Shown piece by piece: positions 18,397-27,922 of a stretch of 64,000 nt of DNA (positions are counted from its first letter, which is position 1; the number at the start of each line of letters is the position of its first letter). The notes below the pieces were generated by a model. The model searched no databases. It was not told the origin of the DNA and worked only from the letters and a program-made list of their open reading frames with translations. Source of the DNA: Nodosilinea sp. E11 (GTDB taxonomy: Bacteria > Cyanobacteriota > Cyanobacteriia > Phormidesmidales > Phormidesmidaceae). A program made the translations under genes and the position numbers. The stretch is taken from assembly GCF_032813545.1 (NCBI RefSeq), contig NZ_CP136520.1, positions 4,768,001-4,832,000 of the forward strand, written 5' to 3'.

Positions 18397-20610
18397 CTAG
18401 GTGACTTGGGCCACTACATATACCAAGGGCGATCGCCACTGGACGGTCTGCCCCTGCAATTGTCGCTGGCATGTTTGCTGAATGACGGTGATGTCTTTCT
18501 CAGGGAGGTGCTGAGCCAGTTGGTCGCGGTAACTGGGAGTGCTGCTGCCGATCGCAAACCACCGTTGCAGTAAAGCCGGAGAAATATAAATCCGGCTGTG
18601 GAGCAGGTCTTCGGTGAGTTGGACGGTGAAGCCTGCTTTGCAGAAGCGGGCTTCTAAGGTTTGGGCTTGCCAGTTAAAGCGAGGATCGGTGGAGGACTGG
18701 GCGATCGCAGCTTCGGCCTGGTGCCAGCGTTTGACCAATGCCTTGCTCAAGGCGGTGTGATCGACCAGGGCTGAGATTCGTTGGCTGTGGCGGGGAATGG
18801 TTTCTGCCAGCAGTACGACGCCCGCCGGGGCCAGGAGTTGCTGCACAATTTCAATGAATCGGTCTCGATTGACGACTGAGCCAAAGGCATTGCGCCCGAT
18901 GATGCGCTCAAAGTGAATGCCGGGGGTATGGGCGGCTAGGTAGGCCGCTAGAGCCTCGAAATCAGCGTGCACCAGCACGGGCCGGTGGAGCTCAGGCAAC
19001 TGGGCGGCTTGTTCTTCAAGGGCACCGTGGTCTTGGCTGCTATGGACACGGGCATAGACCCCACCCTCGGGGACCCGGCGCAGGGCTTCCCAGGTGAGTA
19101 GGCCAGTGCGAGCGTTGAGGTCGAGAATGCGGTGATGGCGCTGGGGTGGGGCTAGGGCAAACAGGCGATCGCGCACAGTTCCCAATTGCTCGCCTGCCTG
19201 GCTAAGGGTGCGCTGTAGCCAGCGATCGCGGGCGGGGTCGTCGGGGCTATAGGTGAGGGCTTCGGGCAGCGCGCCGCCGCCATCGACCATGGCCGCCAGC
19301 TGGGCCTCCCGTCGCTGGGCTACCTGGGTTTGAATCTTGGCTTCGTAGCCCTGGTCTGAGGGTTGGTAAAATACCTGCCCCTGCAAGCCACTGGGTAAGT
19401 ACTGCTGGGCTATCCAGTGTTCGCGGTAGGAGTGGGGATATAGGTAGCCCTGACCGTGGCCAAACCCTTTGCTATCGCGGTTGCCATCCCGCAGGGGGTT
19501 GGGCACATCTTGCTCACGCTCTTGCTCAATGGCGGCGAGGGCATCAAAAAAGCCCATGGTGCTGTTGGATTTTGGCGCAGTGGCCAGATATAGCGTGGCC
19601 TGGGCCAGGGGATAGCGACCCTCGGGCATGCCGACTCGGTCGAAGGCGGCAGCGCAGCTGGTCACCACGGTCACCGCCTGGGGATCGCCTAGGCCAATGT
19701 CTTCACTGGCCAAAATCACCAGGCGGCGGAAGATAAACCGAGGGTCTTCGCCGGCATAGACCATGCGGGCGAGCCAGTACAGTGCGGCATCGGGGTCAGA
19801 GCCGCGCACGCTTTTAATAAAGGCGCTGATGGTGTCAAAATGGGCGTCGCCTTCTTTGTCGTAGAGTACGGCCCGCTGCTGGATCGAGTCTTCGGCCACC
19901 GCTAGGGTGATAGAAATTTGGCCATCAATGGGGGGGGTGGTTTCTACTGCCAACTCTAGGGCGTTGAGCAGGGCGCGGGCATCGCCGTTGGCCACGTTGA
20001 CCAGATGGTCGAGGGCGGCGGGTTCGAGCTGTATGGGGCGATCGCCATAGCCCCGGTCGCTATCCGCCAGCGCCTGCTCGACCACCCGGTACAGATCCGC
20101 TGGCTCTAGGGGCTTAAGCTGAAAAATGCGCGATCGGCTGACCAGGGCCTTGTTGACCTCAAAGTAAGGGTTCTCGGTGGTGGCCCCAATCAAAATCACG
20201 GTGCCGTTTTCTACCCAGGGCAGCAGGGCGTCTTGCTGGGCCTTGTTGAACCGGTGGACTTCGTCAATGAACAGAATCGTGCGTCTACCGTACTGACCGC
20301 GCAGGTCTTGGGCGGCGGCGATCGCCTCGCGAATATCTTTTACCCCGGCCAGAACAGCGTTGAGGGCAATGAAGTGAGCGCTGGTGGTATTGGCAATAAT
20401 TTGGGCCAGGGTGGTTTTGCCAGTACCGGGTGGGCCAAAAAAGATCAGCGACGACAGCTGATCAGCCTGAATGGCTCGTCGCAGGAGTCGGCCCGGCCCG
20501 ACCACCGCATCTTGACCAATAAACTCATCCAGGCTGCGGGGCCGCAGCCTGGCCGCCAAGGGGGCATCTTGGGCAATTTGTACCTGGCGGCTATGGTCAA
20601 ACAGATCCAT
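18397..20610 (-). CDS. rarA: RarA/MgsA-type AAA+ ATPase fused to a methyltransferase-like domain
   Basis: A 737-residue protein. The first 430 or so residues are RarA (MgsA/WRNIP1 family), a replication-fork AAA+ ATPase related to clamp loaders: Walker A GPPGTGKT (59-66), Walker B LFIDEVH (112-118), ATTENPYF sensor 1, SRSRIFQL, and the C-terminal tetramerisation part ending [16 protein letters not shown]. From about residue 500 a second domain begins with [17 protein letters not shown], a degenerate SAM-binding motif I, and continues as a methyltransferase fold ([20 protein letters not shown]). Ordinary RarA is about 450 residues, so this is a true fusion; I recall the same fusion from other cyanobacteria. 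ATG 20610. The stop lies in a region of short intergenic ORFs without gene character. Confidence 0.9.
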   Translation of the reverse strand: MDLFDHSRQVQIAQDAPLAARLRPRSLDEFIGQDAVVGPGRLLRRAIQADQLSSLIFFGPPGTGKTTLAQIIANTTSAHFIALNAVLAGVKDIREAIAAAQDLRGQYGRRTILFIDEVHRFNKAQQDALLPWVENGTVILIGATTENPYFEVNKALVSRSRIFQLKPLEPADLYRVVEQALADSDRGYGDRPIQLEPAALDHLVNVANGDARALLNALELAVETTPPIDGQISITLAVAEDSIQQRAVLYDKEGDAHFDTISAFIKSVRGSDPDAALYWLARMVYAGEDPRFIFRRLVILASEDIGLGDPQAVTVVTSCAAAFDRVGMPEGRYPLAQATLYLATAPKSNSTMGFFDALAAIEQEREQDVPNPLRDGNRDSKGFGHGQGYLYPHSYREHWIAQQYLPSGLQGQVFYQPSDQGYEAKIQTQVAQRREAQLAAMVDGGGALPEALTYSPDDPARDRWLQRTLSQAGEQLGTVRDRLFALAPPQRHHRILDLNARTGLLTWEALRRVPEGGVYARVHSSQDHGALEEQAAQLPELHRPVLVHADFEALAAYLAAHTPGIHFERIIGRNAFGSVVNRDRFIEIVQQLLAPAGVVLLAETIPRHSQRISALVDHTALSKALVKRWHQAEAAIAQSSTDPRFNWQAQTLEARFCKAGFTVQLTEDLLHSRIYISPALLQRWFAIGSSTPSYRDQLAQHLPEKDITVIQQTCQRQLQGQTVQWRSPLVYVVAQVT

Positions 20611-20898
20611 GCGGGGTCACGGGCGGCGGTGGGGAGAGTTAGGCTGCCTTCCTATGGTACCGCTGCCCTTCAGCAGCATTGGCGGGGAAGACTGGAGCAA
20701 AGGGGATGGTTCCGGTTCAAGGGCTACCTTGCCCGTTGCCGCTCACATTGCAGCCTTATAAGTTTTCAAAAATTGCCTGGTTCTGTTGGGTAGGCTAGAG
20801 CTAGGCCAGCCGTTGGGCCGATAAACAGTCTAATGCTAGCTCGATCGACGGCTACCTTTGGCCTGGCTAGCACTGCAACCCGATGGAGAGAACAGGTC

Positions 20899-21210
20899 GT
20901 GAGCATAACCGACGGACTCTTTCACCGAGCCAATGACTTGTGCCGACGGCGGGCCTATGAGCAATGGCAACGGCGACAAAGCAAGCAGCAGATTTTGCGA
21001 TCGCAGGTCGGCTTTCGCGATCGGCCCTCTAATCGTCCATCTCCGTGCCAGGGCTGTGCAAACTATCACGGCATTGCCTACGGAACTAGCCGGGCTCGGC
21101 GCAGTACTTTGGTCTGTGCGATCCACCCCCAGGGGTGGCAGGGGACGGGAGCTTGTGCTGATTGGCGGGAGGAACGGGTGGTGGATGGCAGGGAGGTTGA
21201 CCGGGACTGA
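20899..21210 (+). CDS. Small Cys-rich conserved cyanobacterial protein
   Basis: A 103-residue protein with a CQGCANYHG motif, followed by STLVCAIHPQGW and CADWREE. The spacing C-x2-C...C-x2-HP-x-GW...C-x-DW looks like a zinc-binding or structural cysteine cluster and matches my memory of a short conserved cyanobacterial protein of unknown function. I chose GTG 20899 because GGAGAG lies 8 nt upstream; an ATG at 20833 in the same frame would add 22 residues but has no ribosome site. The gene stands alone between rarA (divergent, 289 bp away) and a small membrane protein gene. Confidence 0.65.
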   Translation: MSITDGLFHRANDLCRRRAYEQWQRRQSKQQILRSQVGFRDRPSNRPSPCQGCANYHGIAYGTSRARRSTLVCAIHPQGWQGTGACADWREERVVDGREVDRD

Positions 21211-21337
21211 TCACCTCCAGTTCCCTTTCGTCAGGCATAGGGCAAGGGAGAGATTTTACTCGGGAGACCCTGGAGTTGACCACCCCTAACTATTGGAAGC
21301 GTTAGGATGTCAATAACGCAGTTACAAAATGTTATAA

Positions 21338-21610
21338 ATGCTTCCTGACCTAATTGGGGCTACCCGAGATTACTGGCGCAAGTTGGACGAGGTTGAAGCT
21401 GCCTACCGTCGCCAAGAGCTAACCATCGACGAAGTCGACCTTAAGGTTAAAGCGCTAATGGTAGAACTCGGCCAAACGCGTCGGCAGTTGCTGAGCGATG
21501 CCTGGGCTATTTTTCAGACCTTTGTGCGTCAACAAGGGGATGCCTTAGCTGGAGTGGCGGCGCTAGGGGTATTGGCCTACGTTTGGCTGGTGGCTAACGG
21601 GCAGGCTTAG
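21338..21610 (+). CDS. Small C-terminally anchored membrane protein, unknown function
   Basis: A 90-residue protein. Residues 10 to about 65 are charged and helical (ATRDYWRKLDEVEAAYRRQE, VDLKVKALMVELGQTRR), with coiled-coil character; the last 22 residues form one membrane helix (ALAGVAALGVLAYVWLVANG). This is a tail-anchored layout. I do not recognise the family. The start at ATG 21338 lacks a clear ribosome site. After the stop, a palindromic stretch (GTGGGCATTGCCCGCCC and GGGCAACGGTG...CACCGTTGCC, 21631-21703) separates it from the convergent CrtI-type gene and may act as a terminator. Confidence 0.65.
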   Translation: MLPDLIGATRDYWRKLDEVEAAYRRQELTIDEVDLKVKALMVELGQTRRQLLSDAWAIFQTFVRQQGDALAGVAALGVLAYVWLVANGQA

Positions 21611-21731
21611 CTTAGAAAATTGTGATTTGGGTGGGCATTGCCCGCCCAATGTTTTTGGAGGATGGGCAACGGTGCTCCAGCGGTAACACCGCCATGCACC
21701 GTTGCCGGACTAGAGCGATCGCGATCGATCC

Positions 21732-23381
21732 CTACACTGTCTGAGGCGCGAGTTCCGGGCTAGCCTTGCCACCGACGATCGCAGCGTCAACTCCGTAGTC
21801 TTCGGCCACCAGGCGGGCGGTCATCTTGGCCGACATCATCACGCTAGGAGTGCCCGCGCCGGGCTGAGTGCCAGCCCCAACCAGGTACAGACCCTTGATG
21901 TCTTCACTACGGTTGTGGGGGCGGAAGAAGGCCGACTGCACCAGCAGCGGTTCGAGGCCAAAGGCGTTGCCCGCGTAGGCGTCAAGGGTGCCCTCAAAGT
22001 AGTCGGGGGTGATGTAGCTGTGGCACACCAGCCGTTCTCTCAGGTTAGGCAGGTAGCCGCGCTCGTCCAGGAAGTCAATGACAATGTCGCGCAGGCGATC
22101 GCCCATCTCGTTCCAGTCAATGCCCGACTTATTGTTGGGTATGGGTACTAAGGTGTAGGCGGCGTGGTGCCCTGGCGGGGCCAGAGAGGGGTCGGTAAGC
22201 GTCGGCAGGTGCACGTACTGGGAGAAGTCTTTGGGCAAGATTTTGCGGCCAAAGATATCTTTCAGCAGCTCTTCGTAGCGAGGGCCGAGAATGATGGTGT
22301 GGTGGCACAGCTTCTCGCTTTCGTTGCCGTCGGCTTTAAAGCCAAAATACATCACGAATACTGACATCGACTGCTGGGACAGCTTCACCCGCAGGTCGCT
22401 GTTCCAGAAGCGGTACTGAGGTTCAATCAGTTTGCCGTAGGTAGTGGCCCAGTCGGCGTTTGACACCACGGCATCGGCGGTCATCGTCAGGCCATCCCCT
22501 AAGGTGACGCCCGTGGCAACCTTCTTGCCGTCCCGGCGGGTGACGTTGATTTTGGTCACTGGAGCGTTGTACCTGATTTTGCCGCCCAGTTCCTCAAACT
22601 TTTTCACAAAGCCCTGCACCAGCGCTCCGGTGCCGCCCATGGCAAAGTGAATGCCCCAGGTCTTTTCGACGAAGTGGATCATGGCGTAGATGGCGGGCAC
22701 TGATAGGGGATTGCCGCCCACCAGCAGTGGCTCAAAGGTGAAGACCTGGCGCAGCTTGTCGCTCTTAAAGTAGCGGCTGCTAAAGCGGAACAGGTTGCGC
22801 ACGGCATCGAGCTTGAGCAGGTCGGGGGCCACCTTGAGCATGGTGCCCACATCGCCAAAGTGGGTGTAGCCCAGCTCTAAGAAGCCCCGCTCAAAGATGG
22901 CGCGAGATTGCTCGTGGAAACGTTTGTAGCCCTCTAAATCCCCTGGTTCGCCTAGGGCCAAAATTTGCTCGTAGGTGTGGGCTTCGTCGCCGTCGTAGTC
23001 GAAGTAGGTGCCGTCGTCGAAGTAGATGCGGTAGAAGGGCAGAATCGGGACGATCTGCACGTAGCGGTTGGTGTTGGGGCCGCCCGAAATGCCTTCTTTG
23101 ATGCGCTTGTTCTCATCGACGATGGTGGAGGGAAAGTCGTCGGTGGTCAGATCGGCGCGATCGCGCTCTAGGGAAAATAGTTCTTCAATAAAGTGGGGAA
23201 CTGTGATCACCGTCGGCCCCATGTCGAAGGTAAAGCCCTGCTCACGGCGCACGTAGGCTCGCCCGCCGGGGGCATCTAGTGCCTCGACGATGGTGGTGTC
23301 AAACCCCAGGCTTTGTAGGCGAATGCCCATGGCTAGCCCACCGACACCTGCCCCAATCACGATCGCCTGCTTCCGGCCCAT
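21732..23381 (-). CDS. CrtI-type phytoene desaturase family oxidoreductase
   Basis: A 549-residue FAD enzyme. The dinucleotide motif GAGVGG is at residues 10-15, followed by [13 protein letters not shown] and [20 protein letters not shown]. The signature block [20 protein letters not shown] with [18 protein letters not shown] and the closing [20 protein letters not shown] mark the CrtI group (bacterial phytoene desaturase and relatives). Most cyanobacteria use the plant-type CrtP/CrtQ/CrtH route instead, with CrtI-type enzymes known in Gloeobacter. This copy could desaturate phytoene, or act on other carotenoids like CrtO or CrtN relatives; sequence alone does not decide. ATG 23381. No other carotenoid gene is nearby, and base composition is like its neighbours. 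Confidence 0.82.
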   Translation of the reverse strand: MGRKQAIVIGAGVGGLAMGIRLQSLGFDTTIVEALDAPGGRAYVRREQGFTFDMGPTVITVPHFIEELFSLERDRADLTTDDFPSTIVDENKRIKEGISGGPNTNRYVQIVPILPFYRIYFDDGTYFDYDGDEAHTYEQILALGEPGDLEGYKRFHEQSRAIFERGFLELGYTHFGDVGTMLKVAPDLLKLDAVRNLFRFSSRYFKSDKLRQVFTFEPLLVGGNPLSVPAIYAMIHFVEKTWGIHFAMGGTGALVQGFVKKFEELGGKIRYNAPVTKINVTRRDGKKVATGVTLGDGLTMTADAVVSNADWATTYGKLIEPQYRFWNSDLRVKLSQQSMSVFVMYFGFKADGNESEKLCHHTIILGPRYEELLKDIFGRKILPKDFSQYVHLPTLTDPSLAPPGHHAAYTLVPIPNNKSGIDWNEMGDRLRDIVIDFLDERGYLPNLRERLVCHSYITPDYFEGTLDAYAGNAFGLEPLLVQSAFFRPHNRSEDIKGLYLVGAGTQPGAGTPSVMMSAKMTARLVAEDYGVDAAIVGGKASPELAPQTV

Positions 23382-23468
23382 GGTTGACTCCTGAGAGAAC
23401 TGTTACAAACGTTAATACGTCTCCGTATTCTACTACTGCTGGTTAATCTCGCGCCGCAAATGCCCACC

Positions 23469-24074
23469 CTAGGCGGTAACAGGTACCGGCAGCGACAGCA
23501 AGAAATTCCGCAGAATCTGCATGCCCGCATCGGTGAGAATGCTCTCGGGGTGGAACTGCACCCCTTGCAGGTGGGGATAGTCGCGGTGCTGTACCCCCAT
23601 GATCGTGCCGTCTTCCACCCAAGCGGTAATTTCAAGCACCTCGGGGCAGGTGGGGCGATCGATCACCAGGCTGTGGTAGCGGGTGGCCTGGAACGGGTTT
23701 TCTAACCCGGCAAATACACCCTTACCCGTGTGAAAGACAGGAGAAGTCTTGCCGTGCATGAGCTCGGCCGCCCGCACCACATTGCCGCCAAACACCTGAC
23801 CCATGCTCTGGTGGCCCAGACACACCCCCAGAATGGGGAGCGTGGGGCCAAGCTTTTCAATAATTGCTAAAGAAACCCCGGAGTCGTTAGGGGTGCCAGG
23901 GCCAGGAGAGATCACAATGCCGTCGGGCTGAAGGGCGGTAATGTCGTCCAGCGTGATTTCGTCGTTGCGAAAGATGCGCAGGTCGTTGGCCACCGGCAAC
24001 TCAGCCCCCAGTTCGCCCAGGTACTGCACCAGGTTGTAAGTGAAGCTGTCGTAGTTGTCGATGACTAAAATCAT
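23469..24074 (-). CDS. trpG: Glutamine amidotransferase of anthranilate / aminodeoxychorismate synthase (TrpG/PabA)
   Basis: A 201-residue class I amidotransferase that releases ammonia from glutamine for TrpE (tryptophan) or PabB (folate). Motifs: [14 protein letters not shown] at the start, [11 protein letters not shown], the nucleophile in GVCLGHQ (C85), HGKTSPVFH, and the catalytic HPE at 175-177. The length is that of a stand-alone subunit. The two roles cannot be told apart by sequence here, and many cyanobacteria use one protein for both. It is the last gene of the minus-strand run prfB-oxygenase-DUF3285-ybeY-dgkA-trpG, 33 bp after dgkA, which is a common gene order in cyanobacteria. 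ATG 24074. Confidence 0.93.
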   Translation of the reverse strand: MILVIDNYDSFTYNLVQYLGELGAELPVANDLRIFRNDEITLDDITALQPDGIVISPGPGTPNDSGVSLAIIEKLGPTLPILGVCLGHQSMGQVFGGNVVRAAELMHGKTSPVFHTGKGVFAGLENPFQATRYHSLVIDRPTCPEVLEITAWVEDGTIMGVQHRDYPHLQGVQFHPESILTDAGMQILRNFLLSLPVPVTA

Positions 24075-24107
24075 GGGCGCAGGCAGAATGAGGTCTAAAG
24101 AATCGGG

Positions 24108-24572
24108 CTAAAACAACTGAGGTTGTAGCAGTTGCCAGAGGGGCGGCAGCAGGAGACAAGCAGCCACCAATAGCGCAATCAGCGCCGAAATCAGCACGGC
24201 GGCGGCGGCGCAGTCTTTAGCAATCTTAGCGAGTTCGTGGTAGGTCTGCTCGACAGTGAGGTCAACCACCGACTCTAGGGCCGTGTTGATCAGCTCTAGG
24301 GTGAGAACGATACCGCAGGTAAGAATAATCACCGCTAGCTCTACCGGAGCGAGGCCCAGGGCGATTGCTAAACTCACCGCAAAACTACCAACCACCACAT
24401 GAATACGAAAGTTGCGCTGGGTGCGAAAGGCGTAGGCTACTCCCTGCCAGGCGTATTGAAAGCTGGTAAATAGATTGGTCGCCACCTGCAAAGAGAGCGA
24501 TCGGTTGATAGGGTTCAGGCTACCCTTGGGAGCGGGTACGGCTGACTCAGATTTTTCGCTATAGAGACTCAT
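24108..24572 (-). CDS. dgkA: Diacylglycerol/undecaprenol kinase (DgkA family)
   Basis: A 154-residue membrane enzyme of the prokaryotic diacylglycerol kinase family, which in this type phosphorylates undecaprenol or diacylglycerol. Three membrane helices follow the segment FTSFQYAWQGVAYAFRTQRN; the signature ELINTALESVVDLTVEQ and YHELAKIAKDCAAAAVLISA contain the catalytic glutamates and the metal-binding part. The N-terminal 40 residues are polar and variable. I use ATG 24572; the frame is open to TTG 24602 but that has no ribosome site. It sits between ybeY and trpG. Confidence 0.92.
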   Translation of the reverse strand: MSLYSEKSESAVPAPKGSLNPINRSLSLQVATNLFTSFQYAWQGVAYAFRTQRNFRIHVVVGSFAVSLAIALGLAPVELAVIILTCGIVLTLELINTALESVVDLTVEQTYHELAKIAKDCAAAAVLISALIALLVAACLLLPPLWQLLQPQLF

Positions 24573-24649
24573 AAATAAACGTTGCGATAGGCGATTGGGC
24601 AATAGTGCTTTATACCGTAGCGTGGAGAATGCGTCAGGGCTAATTCAGC

Positions 24650-25162
24650 CTACTTGTCGGGCGTGAGCCCAATCGCCTCCAGCAGCGTACTCTGTTGAGC
24701 CAGCATAGCGGCTAGCGTCTGATCGTCGGGGTGATCCCAACCGAGCAGGTGCAGAAACCCGTGGGTAGCCAGCCAGACTGTTTCCCAGCGCAGTGAGTGG
24801 TCAGCCTCCTGAGCCTGGCGGGCGGCCGTATCGAGGGAAATAATGATGTCCCCCAGGTATAGCGGTTCGGTCGCTAGCTGGTCGTCGGTGAGGGGAAAGT
24901 CGGTCTCTAGGGCCGCAAAGGACAGCACGTCGGTGGGCTGGTCAAGCTGGCGAAACTGCTGATTGAGGGATGCGATCGCATCATCGGTCGTCAGCTTTAG
25001 CGACAGCTCGTAGGCCGCAATGGGCGACCCCTCTAGGGCCATCTGCTGGCCCCACTGGGCAAACCACGTCGCCCATTCGTCAGCCGTTACCACCGCGGCG
25101 GCGGGGTGGTCAAGCTCGAGGGCTACCTCAAGGGTCGGTAGGGAAGACAAAGTTGTGACCAT
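24650..25162 (-). CDS. ybeY: Endoribonuclease YbeY (rRNA maturation factor)
   Basis: A 170-residue single-strand endoribonuclease involved in 16S rRNA 3'-end maturation and ribosome quality control. The zinc site HGFLHLLGWDH (H134, H138, H144) is intact, preceded by the usual LNQQFRQLDQPTDVLSF and LGDIIIS blocks. ATG 25162 lies 4 bp after the DUF3285 stop codon, so the two are probably translationally coupled, and dgkA follows 77 bp later. Confidence 0.96.
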   Translation of the reverse strand: MVTTLSSLPTLEVALELDHPAAAVVTADEWATWFAQWGQQMALEGSPIAAYELSLKLTTDDAIASLNQQFRQLDQPTDVLSFAALETDFPLTDDQLATEPLYLGDIIISLDTAARQAQEADHSLRWETVWLATHGFLHLLGWDHPDDQTLAAMLAQQSTLLEAIGLTPDK

Positions 25163-25166
25163 AGCG

Positions 25167-25364
25167 CTAACGGGTTAGGTAGGCCAGACCTACCAGCAGG
25201 GTCAGCAGCGCCGTCACCGTCAGCAAGAAGTGAAACAGCGACTTGCCGCCTTTTTTGACCATGTTGCGCATGGCCAGTTTGACAAAGCTGGGGGGTGCTT
25301 CTGGCTGGGGGGCGGTGGGCGGTGGGGCGGCAGGTGTATCTAGGGAAGGTTGGTTTTGACTCAT
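25167..25364 (-). CDS. DUF3285 small membrane protein
   Basis: A 65-residue protein: a proline-rich N terminus (TPAAPPPTAPQPEAPP), then FVKLAMRNMVKKGGKSLFHF and one membrane helix ending VGLAYLTR. This is the pattern of DUF3285, a cyanobacterial family of unknown function usually placed just before ybeY, as here. I chose ATG 25364 (MSQNQPS); longer in-frame starts up to 25511 would add a non-homologous stretch overlapping the intergenic region. Confidence 0.85.
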   Translation of the reverse strand: MSQNQPSLDTPAAPPPTAPQPEAPPSFVKLAMRNMVKKGGKSLFHFLLTVTALLTLLVGLAYLTR

Positions 25365-25523
25365 AGAGAACGATCCAGTGCTAATAGATTCAATGTACCG
25401 GTTTTTACCGATAGGTATGGTAAAAGGCTCGGTCGTAACCCCACCTCGGTGCCCCATCCACCGCCTAGAACCTGCCGAAGCCATGACGTTTGCGCCGTCA
25501 CGTAACCCCACCCCGTTGCCCTA

Positions 25524-26513
25524 TTAATACGTAGCTTGCAATCGACTGAGTAGATAGTCGCCAGCGGTAATAGGCGGGTACTGAGGCGGATGGCCAGGCC
25601 CCTGGCAGGTAGGCAGGCAGTCAATGACGGCCTCGGCATCGGGCTCACAGAAGAATGCGATCGAGTAGCGATGGTTTGAGACTGGTCTCGGCAGCTCAGC
25701 GCGCCCCGCCTGGCTGTCTTGGGGGAGGCCCACCCGGTGCTTAGTCGAGCGAAATACCCCATTGCTCCAGCGCTCGGTCAAGTCGCCAGTATTGATCAGC
25801 ACGGCTCCAGGGATCGCCGGAGCCGAGATCCAATCGCCCTGGGCACTGAGCACCTCAAGCCCTCCAACCTGATCCTGAAACAGCAGGGTGAGGGTGCCGT
25901 AGTCAGAATGTGCCCCCGCCCGAATTTGGCCCGGCTGGGGGGCCGTAGCCAGGGGCGGATAGTGCAGCAGTCGCAGGGTGAAGTTGTGGGTGACGTGCCG
26001 GGTAAGCATAAAGTCTGCTGGCATGCCAAGCGCCAAGGCGAAGGCGCGAAATAGACGGCCCGCCGCTACCGCACAGTGGTCAAAGAACTCGGTTAGGGTG
26101 GCACGAAAGTCGGCTTGGTCAGCGGGCCAACGGTTTTGCACTAGGGGCAGGCCCCGGGTCGTAGCCTCCTCTGGGCTCACGTCTGGGCCTAGGTTGAAGG
26201 CCTCCTTGAGATCGCCGGGCTGGGTTTCGTCTAGACGCTCGCGCTCAAGGCCAATGTAACCTCGGTTGCTGACTTCGCTCGACCAGGCCAGCGCCGTTTT
26301 TTCGGCCAGGGGCAGAGCAAAAAACTGCTGCGATCGCGCAAAAGCGCCATCAATTGCCGCTTGAGGAATACCGTGGTGGCTGATATAGAAAAACCCGACC
26401 TCGTGGCAGGCGCGGTAGATATCGGCTACCACCTGCTGCTGGCCCATGGGGTCTTCGGTCAGAAAGGGGGAAAAATCAATTAGCGGAATGTCTAGCTTTG
26501 GCGCGATCGCCAT
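25524..26513 (-). CDS. 2-oxoglutarate/Fe(II) dioxygenase, isopenicillin N synthase-like
   Basis: A 329-residue non-haem iron enzyme. The N-terminal DIOX_N part (IPLIDFSPFL, CHEVGFFYISHHGIP) precedes the double-stranded beta-helix with the metal triad H202-x-D204 and H259 and the 2-oxoglutarate anchor RYS (R282, S284). FNLGPDVSPEE is also typical. The family includes many oxygenases (gibberellin, flavonoid, ethylene-forming); cyanobacterial members have no assigned substrate. ATG 26513. A strong hairpin (26537-26568) lies between it and prfB upstream, so it may have partly separate expression. Confidence 0.88.
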   Translation of the reverse strand: MAIAPKLDIPLIDFSPFLTEDPMGQQQVVADIYRACHEVGFFYISHHGIPQAAIDGAFARSQQFFALPLAEKTALAWSSEVSNRGYIGLERERLDETQPGDLKEAFNLGPDVSPEEATTRGLPLVQNRWPADQADFRATLTEFFDHCAVAAGRLFRAFALALGMPADFMLTRHVTHNFTLRLLHYPPLATAPQPGQIRAGAHSDYGTLTLLFQDQVGGLEVLSAQGDWISAPAIPGAVLINTGDLTERWSNGVFRSTKHRVGLPQDSQAGRAELPRPVSNHRYSIAFFCEPDAEAVIDCLPTCQGPGHPPQYPPITAGDYLLSRLQATY

Positions 26514-26536
26514 GGCAATCCTCCCGACATCAAATG

Positions 26537-26568
26537 TTGTGGGTGGTAGGTTTTCCTACCACCCACAA
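26537..26568 (-). terminator. 14-bp perfect hairpin between prfB and the oxygenase gene
   Basis: TTGTGGGTGGTAGG and CCTACCACCCACAA enclose a TTTT loop. It lies 18 bp after the prfB stop and 24 bp before the next start codon. No U tract follows on the minus strand, so it may be an mRNA-stabilising or attenuating structure rather than a full terminator. Confidence 0.5.
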
Positions 26569-26585
26569 TTAAACCTCTCTGGTCC

Positions 26586-27711
26586 CTAGACCGTCTGTTC
26601 CTGGAGAACCTGGTTTTCTAGGCGCAGGTAGGCCTGAATAAAGGCTTCGAGCTCGCCTGCCATCACGTCATCAATGGCTGTGGTTTCTACCCCAGTGCGC
26701 AGGTCTTTGACCAATTGGTAGGGGTGAAACACATAGTTGCGAATCTGTGCGCCCCAGCTGGCTTCGACCATATCGCCGCGAATTTCGGCGATCGCCTGGG
26801 CCTGCTGCTCTTGGGCAATGATCAACAGCTTGGCCTTGAGAATAATCATCGCCTTTTCGCGGTTTTGCAGCTGCGATCGCTCCTGGGTGCAGCGCACAGA
26901 AATCCCTGTGGGCAGGTGGGTAATGCGTACTGCCGTTTCCACCTTGTTGACGTTTTGCCCGCCCGCCCCGCCCGATCGCGAGGTCTTGATCTCTAAATCT
27001 TTTTCGGGAATCTCCAGCTCGATATTCTGATCGAGAATGGGCATGATTTCGACTCCAGCAAAGCTGGTCTGGCGCTTGCCGTTGGCGTTAAAGGGCGAAA
27101 TTCGCACCAGTCGGTGGGTACCCTTTTCAGACTTCAAGTAGCCGTAGGCATAACGCCCAGTGATTTCTAGGGTGGCTGACTTTAGCCCTGCCTCTTCTCC
27201 ATCAGACATTTCTACGAGGTGCACCTGGTAGCCTTGGCGCTCAGCCCAGCGGGTGTACATGCGCAGCAGCATCTCGGCCCAGTCTTGGGCATCGGTGCCC
27301 CCGGCCCCAGCGTTGAGCGTGAGCACTGCGCCTTTTTTGTCGTAGGGGCCAGAGAGCAACTGCTGTAGCTCCCACTGATCGAGTTCTTGTGTCAGGCGAG
27401 TGACGGTGGCCTGGGCTTCTTGAAACAACGATTCGTCTTGGTCCTCTTGCAGCAATTCGAGGATGGCCGTCGTATCCTCGAGACTGGTCTGCCAGTCGGT
27501 GAGTTGGCTGAGGTTGGTTTTATAGTCGCTTAACTCTTGCAGCGTGTCTTGGGCTTTGCTCTGGTCATCCCAAAATTCAGGCTGTGCCGCCACCTGTTCT
27601 AGGTCTTGAATGCGGGCTTCAAGGGCAGGAATGTCAAAGATACTCCTGGGTTTTACCCAGGCGGTTAGTGAGTTCGTCTAGGTCGCGCTTGAGGTCAGTG
27701 GTGTCGATCAT
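26586..27711 (-). CDS. prfB: Peptide chain release factor 2, with +1 programmed frameshift
   Basis: RF2 reads UGA and UAA stop codons. The gene is in two frames: 25 codons from ATG 27711 ([20 protein letters not shown] and five more) reach an in-frame TGA at codon 26, and the frame continues one base on (GAC at 27635) for 349 more residues to the stop at 26586. Together they give 374 residues. In joined numbering the codon-recognition tripeptide SPF is at 205-207 and the catalytic GGQ at 250-252, the same as in E. coli RF2. The site has AGGAG three nucleotides before CTTTGAC. The gene is not broken: this is the standard autoregulation. It heads the run ending in trpG. Confidence 0.97.
27633..27647 (-). 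promoter_or_regulatory. prfB: prfB programmed +1 frameshift site
   Basis: The minus strand reads AGGAGTATCTTTGAC. AGGAG is an internal Shine-Dalgarno element, CTT is the slippery codon and TGA is codon 26. When RF2 is scarce, the ribosome pauses at TGA and slips forward one base to read GAC, making full RF2. The elements and their spacing match those known from E. coli prfB. Confidence 0.95.
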
Positions 27712-27794
27712 GATTTGCGGTAGTTAGCTCGAAAAATCACTATAGCGAATGTAGGATGCGGATTTGCGATTTAACTTGGCTAACCCCCGCCTGA

Positions 27795-27908
27795 TATCGC
27801 CATAGCCACCTGGTTTAGAACATCTAGAAACCTTAAAAACGTTCGAACGTTCAAACGCTCAAACGTTTTTAAGGGGGAAATGTCTTAACCAGGTTGGCTA
27901 CCGCTATA
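27795..27908. mobile_element. MITE-like element, family A copy 3 (short core)
   Basis: A 114-bp element upstream of prfB. Its ends (TATCGCCATAGCCACCTGGTT and the inverted AACCAGGTTGGCTACCGCTATA) are terminal inverted repeats including the shared TTAAGACAT-type step. The core is AACGTTCGAACGTTCAAACGCTCAAACGTTTTTA, closely like copy 2 (14529-14631). It lies 14 bp beyond the stop of the small 54-residue gene. Confidence 0.7.
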
Positions 27909-27922
27909 AGCTCAACTAGACC

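Noticed and set aside
26586-27711. prfB as a broken gene or pseudogene because of the in-frame TGA
   Set aside because: The TGA sits at codon 26 in the classic frameshift context and the joined frame gives a full RF2 with correct motif positions.
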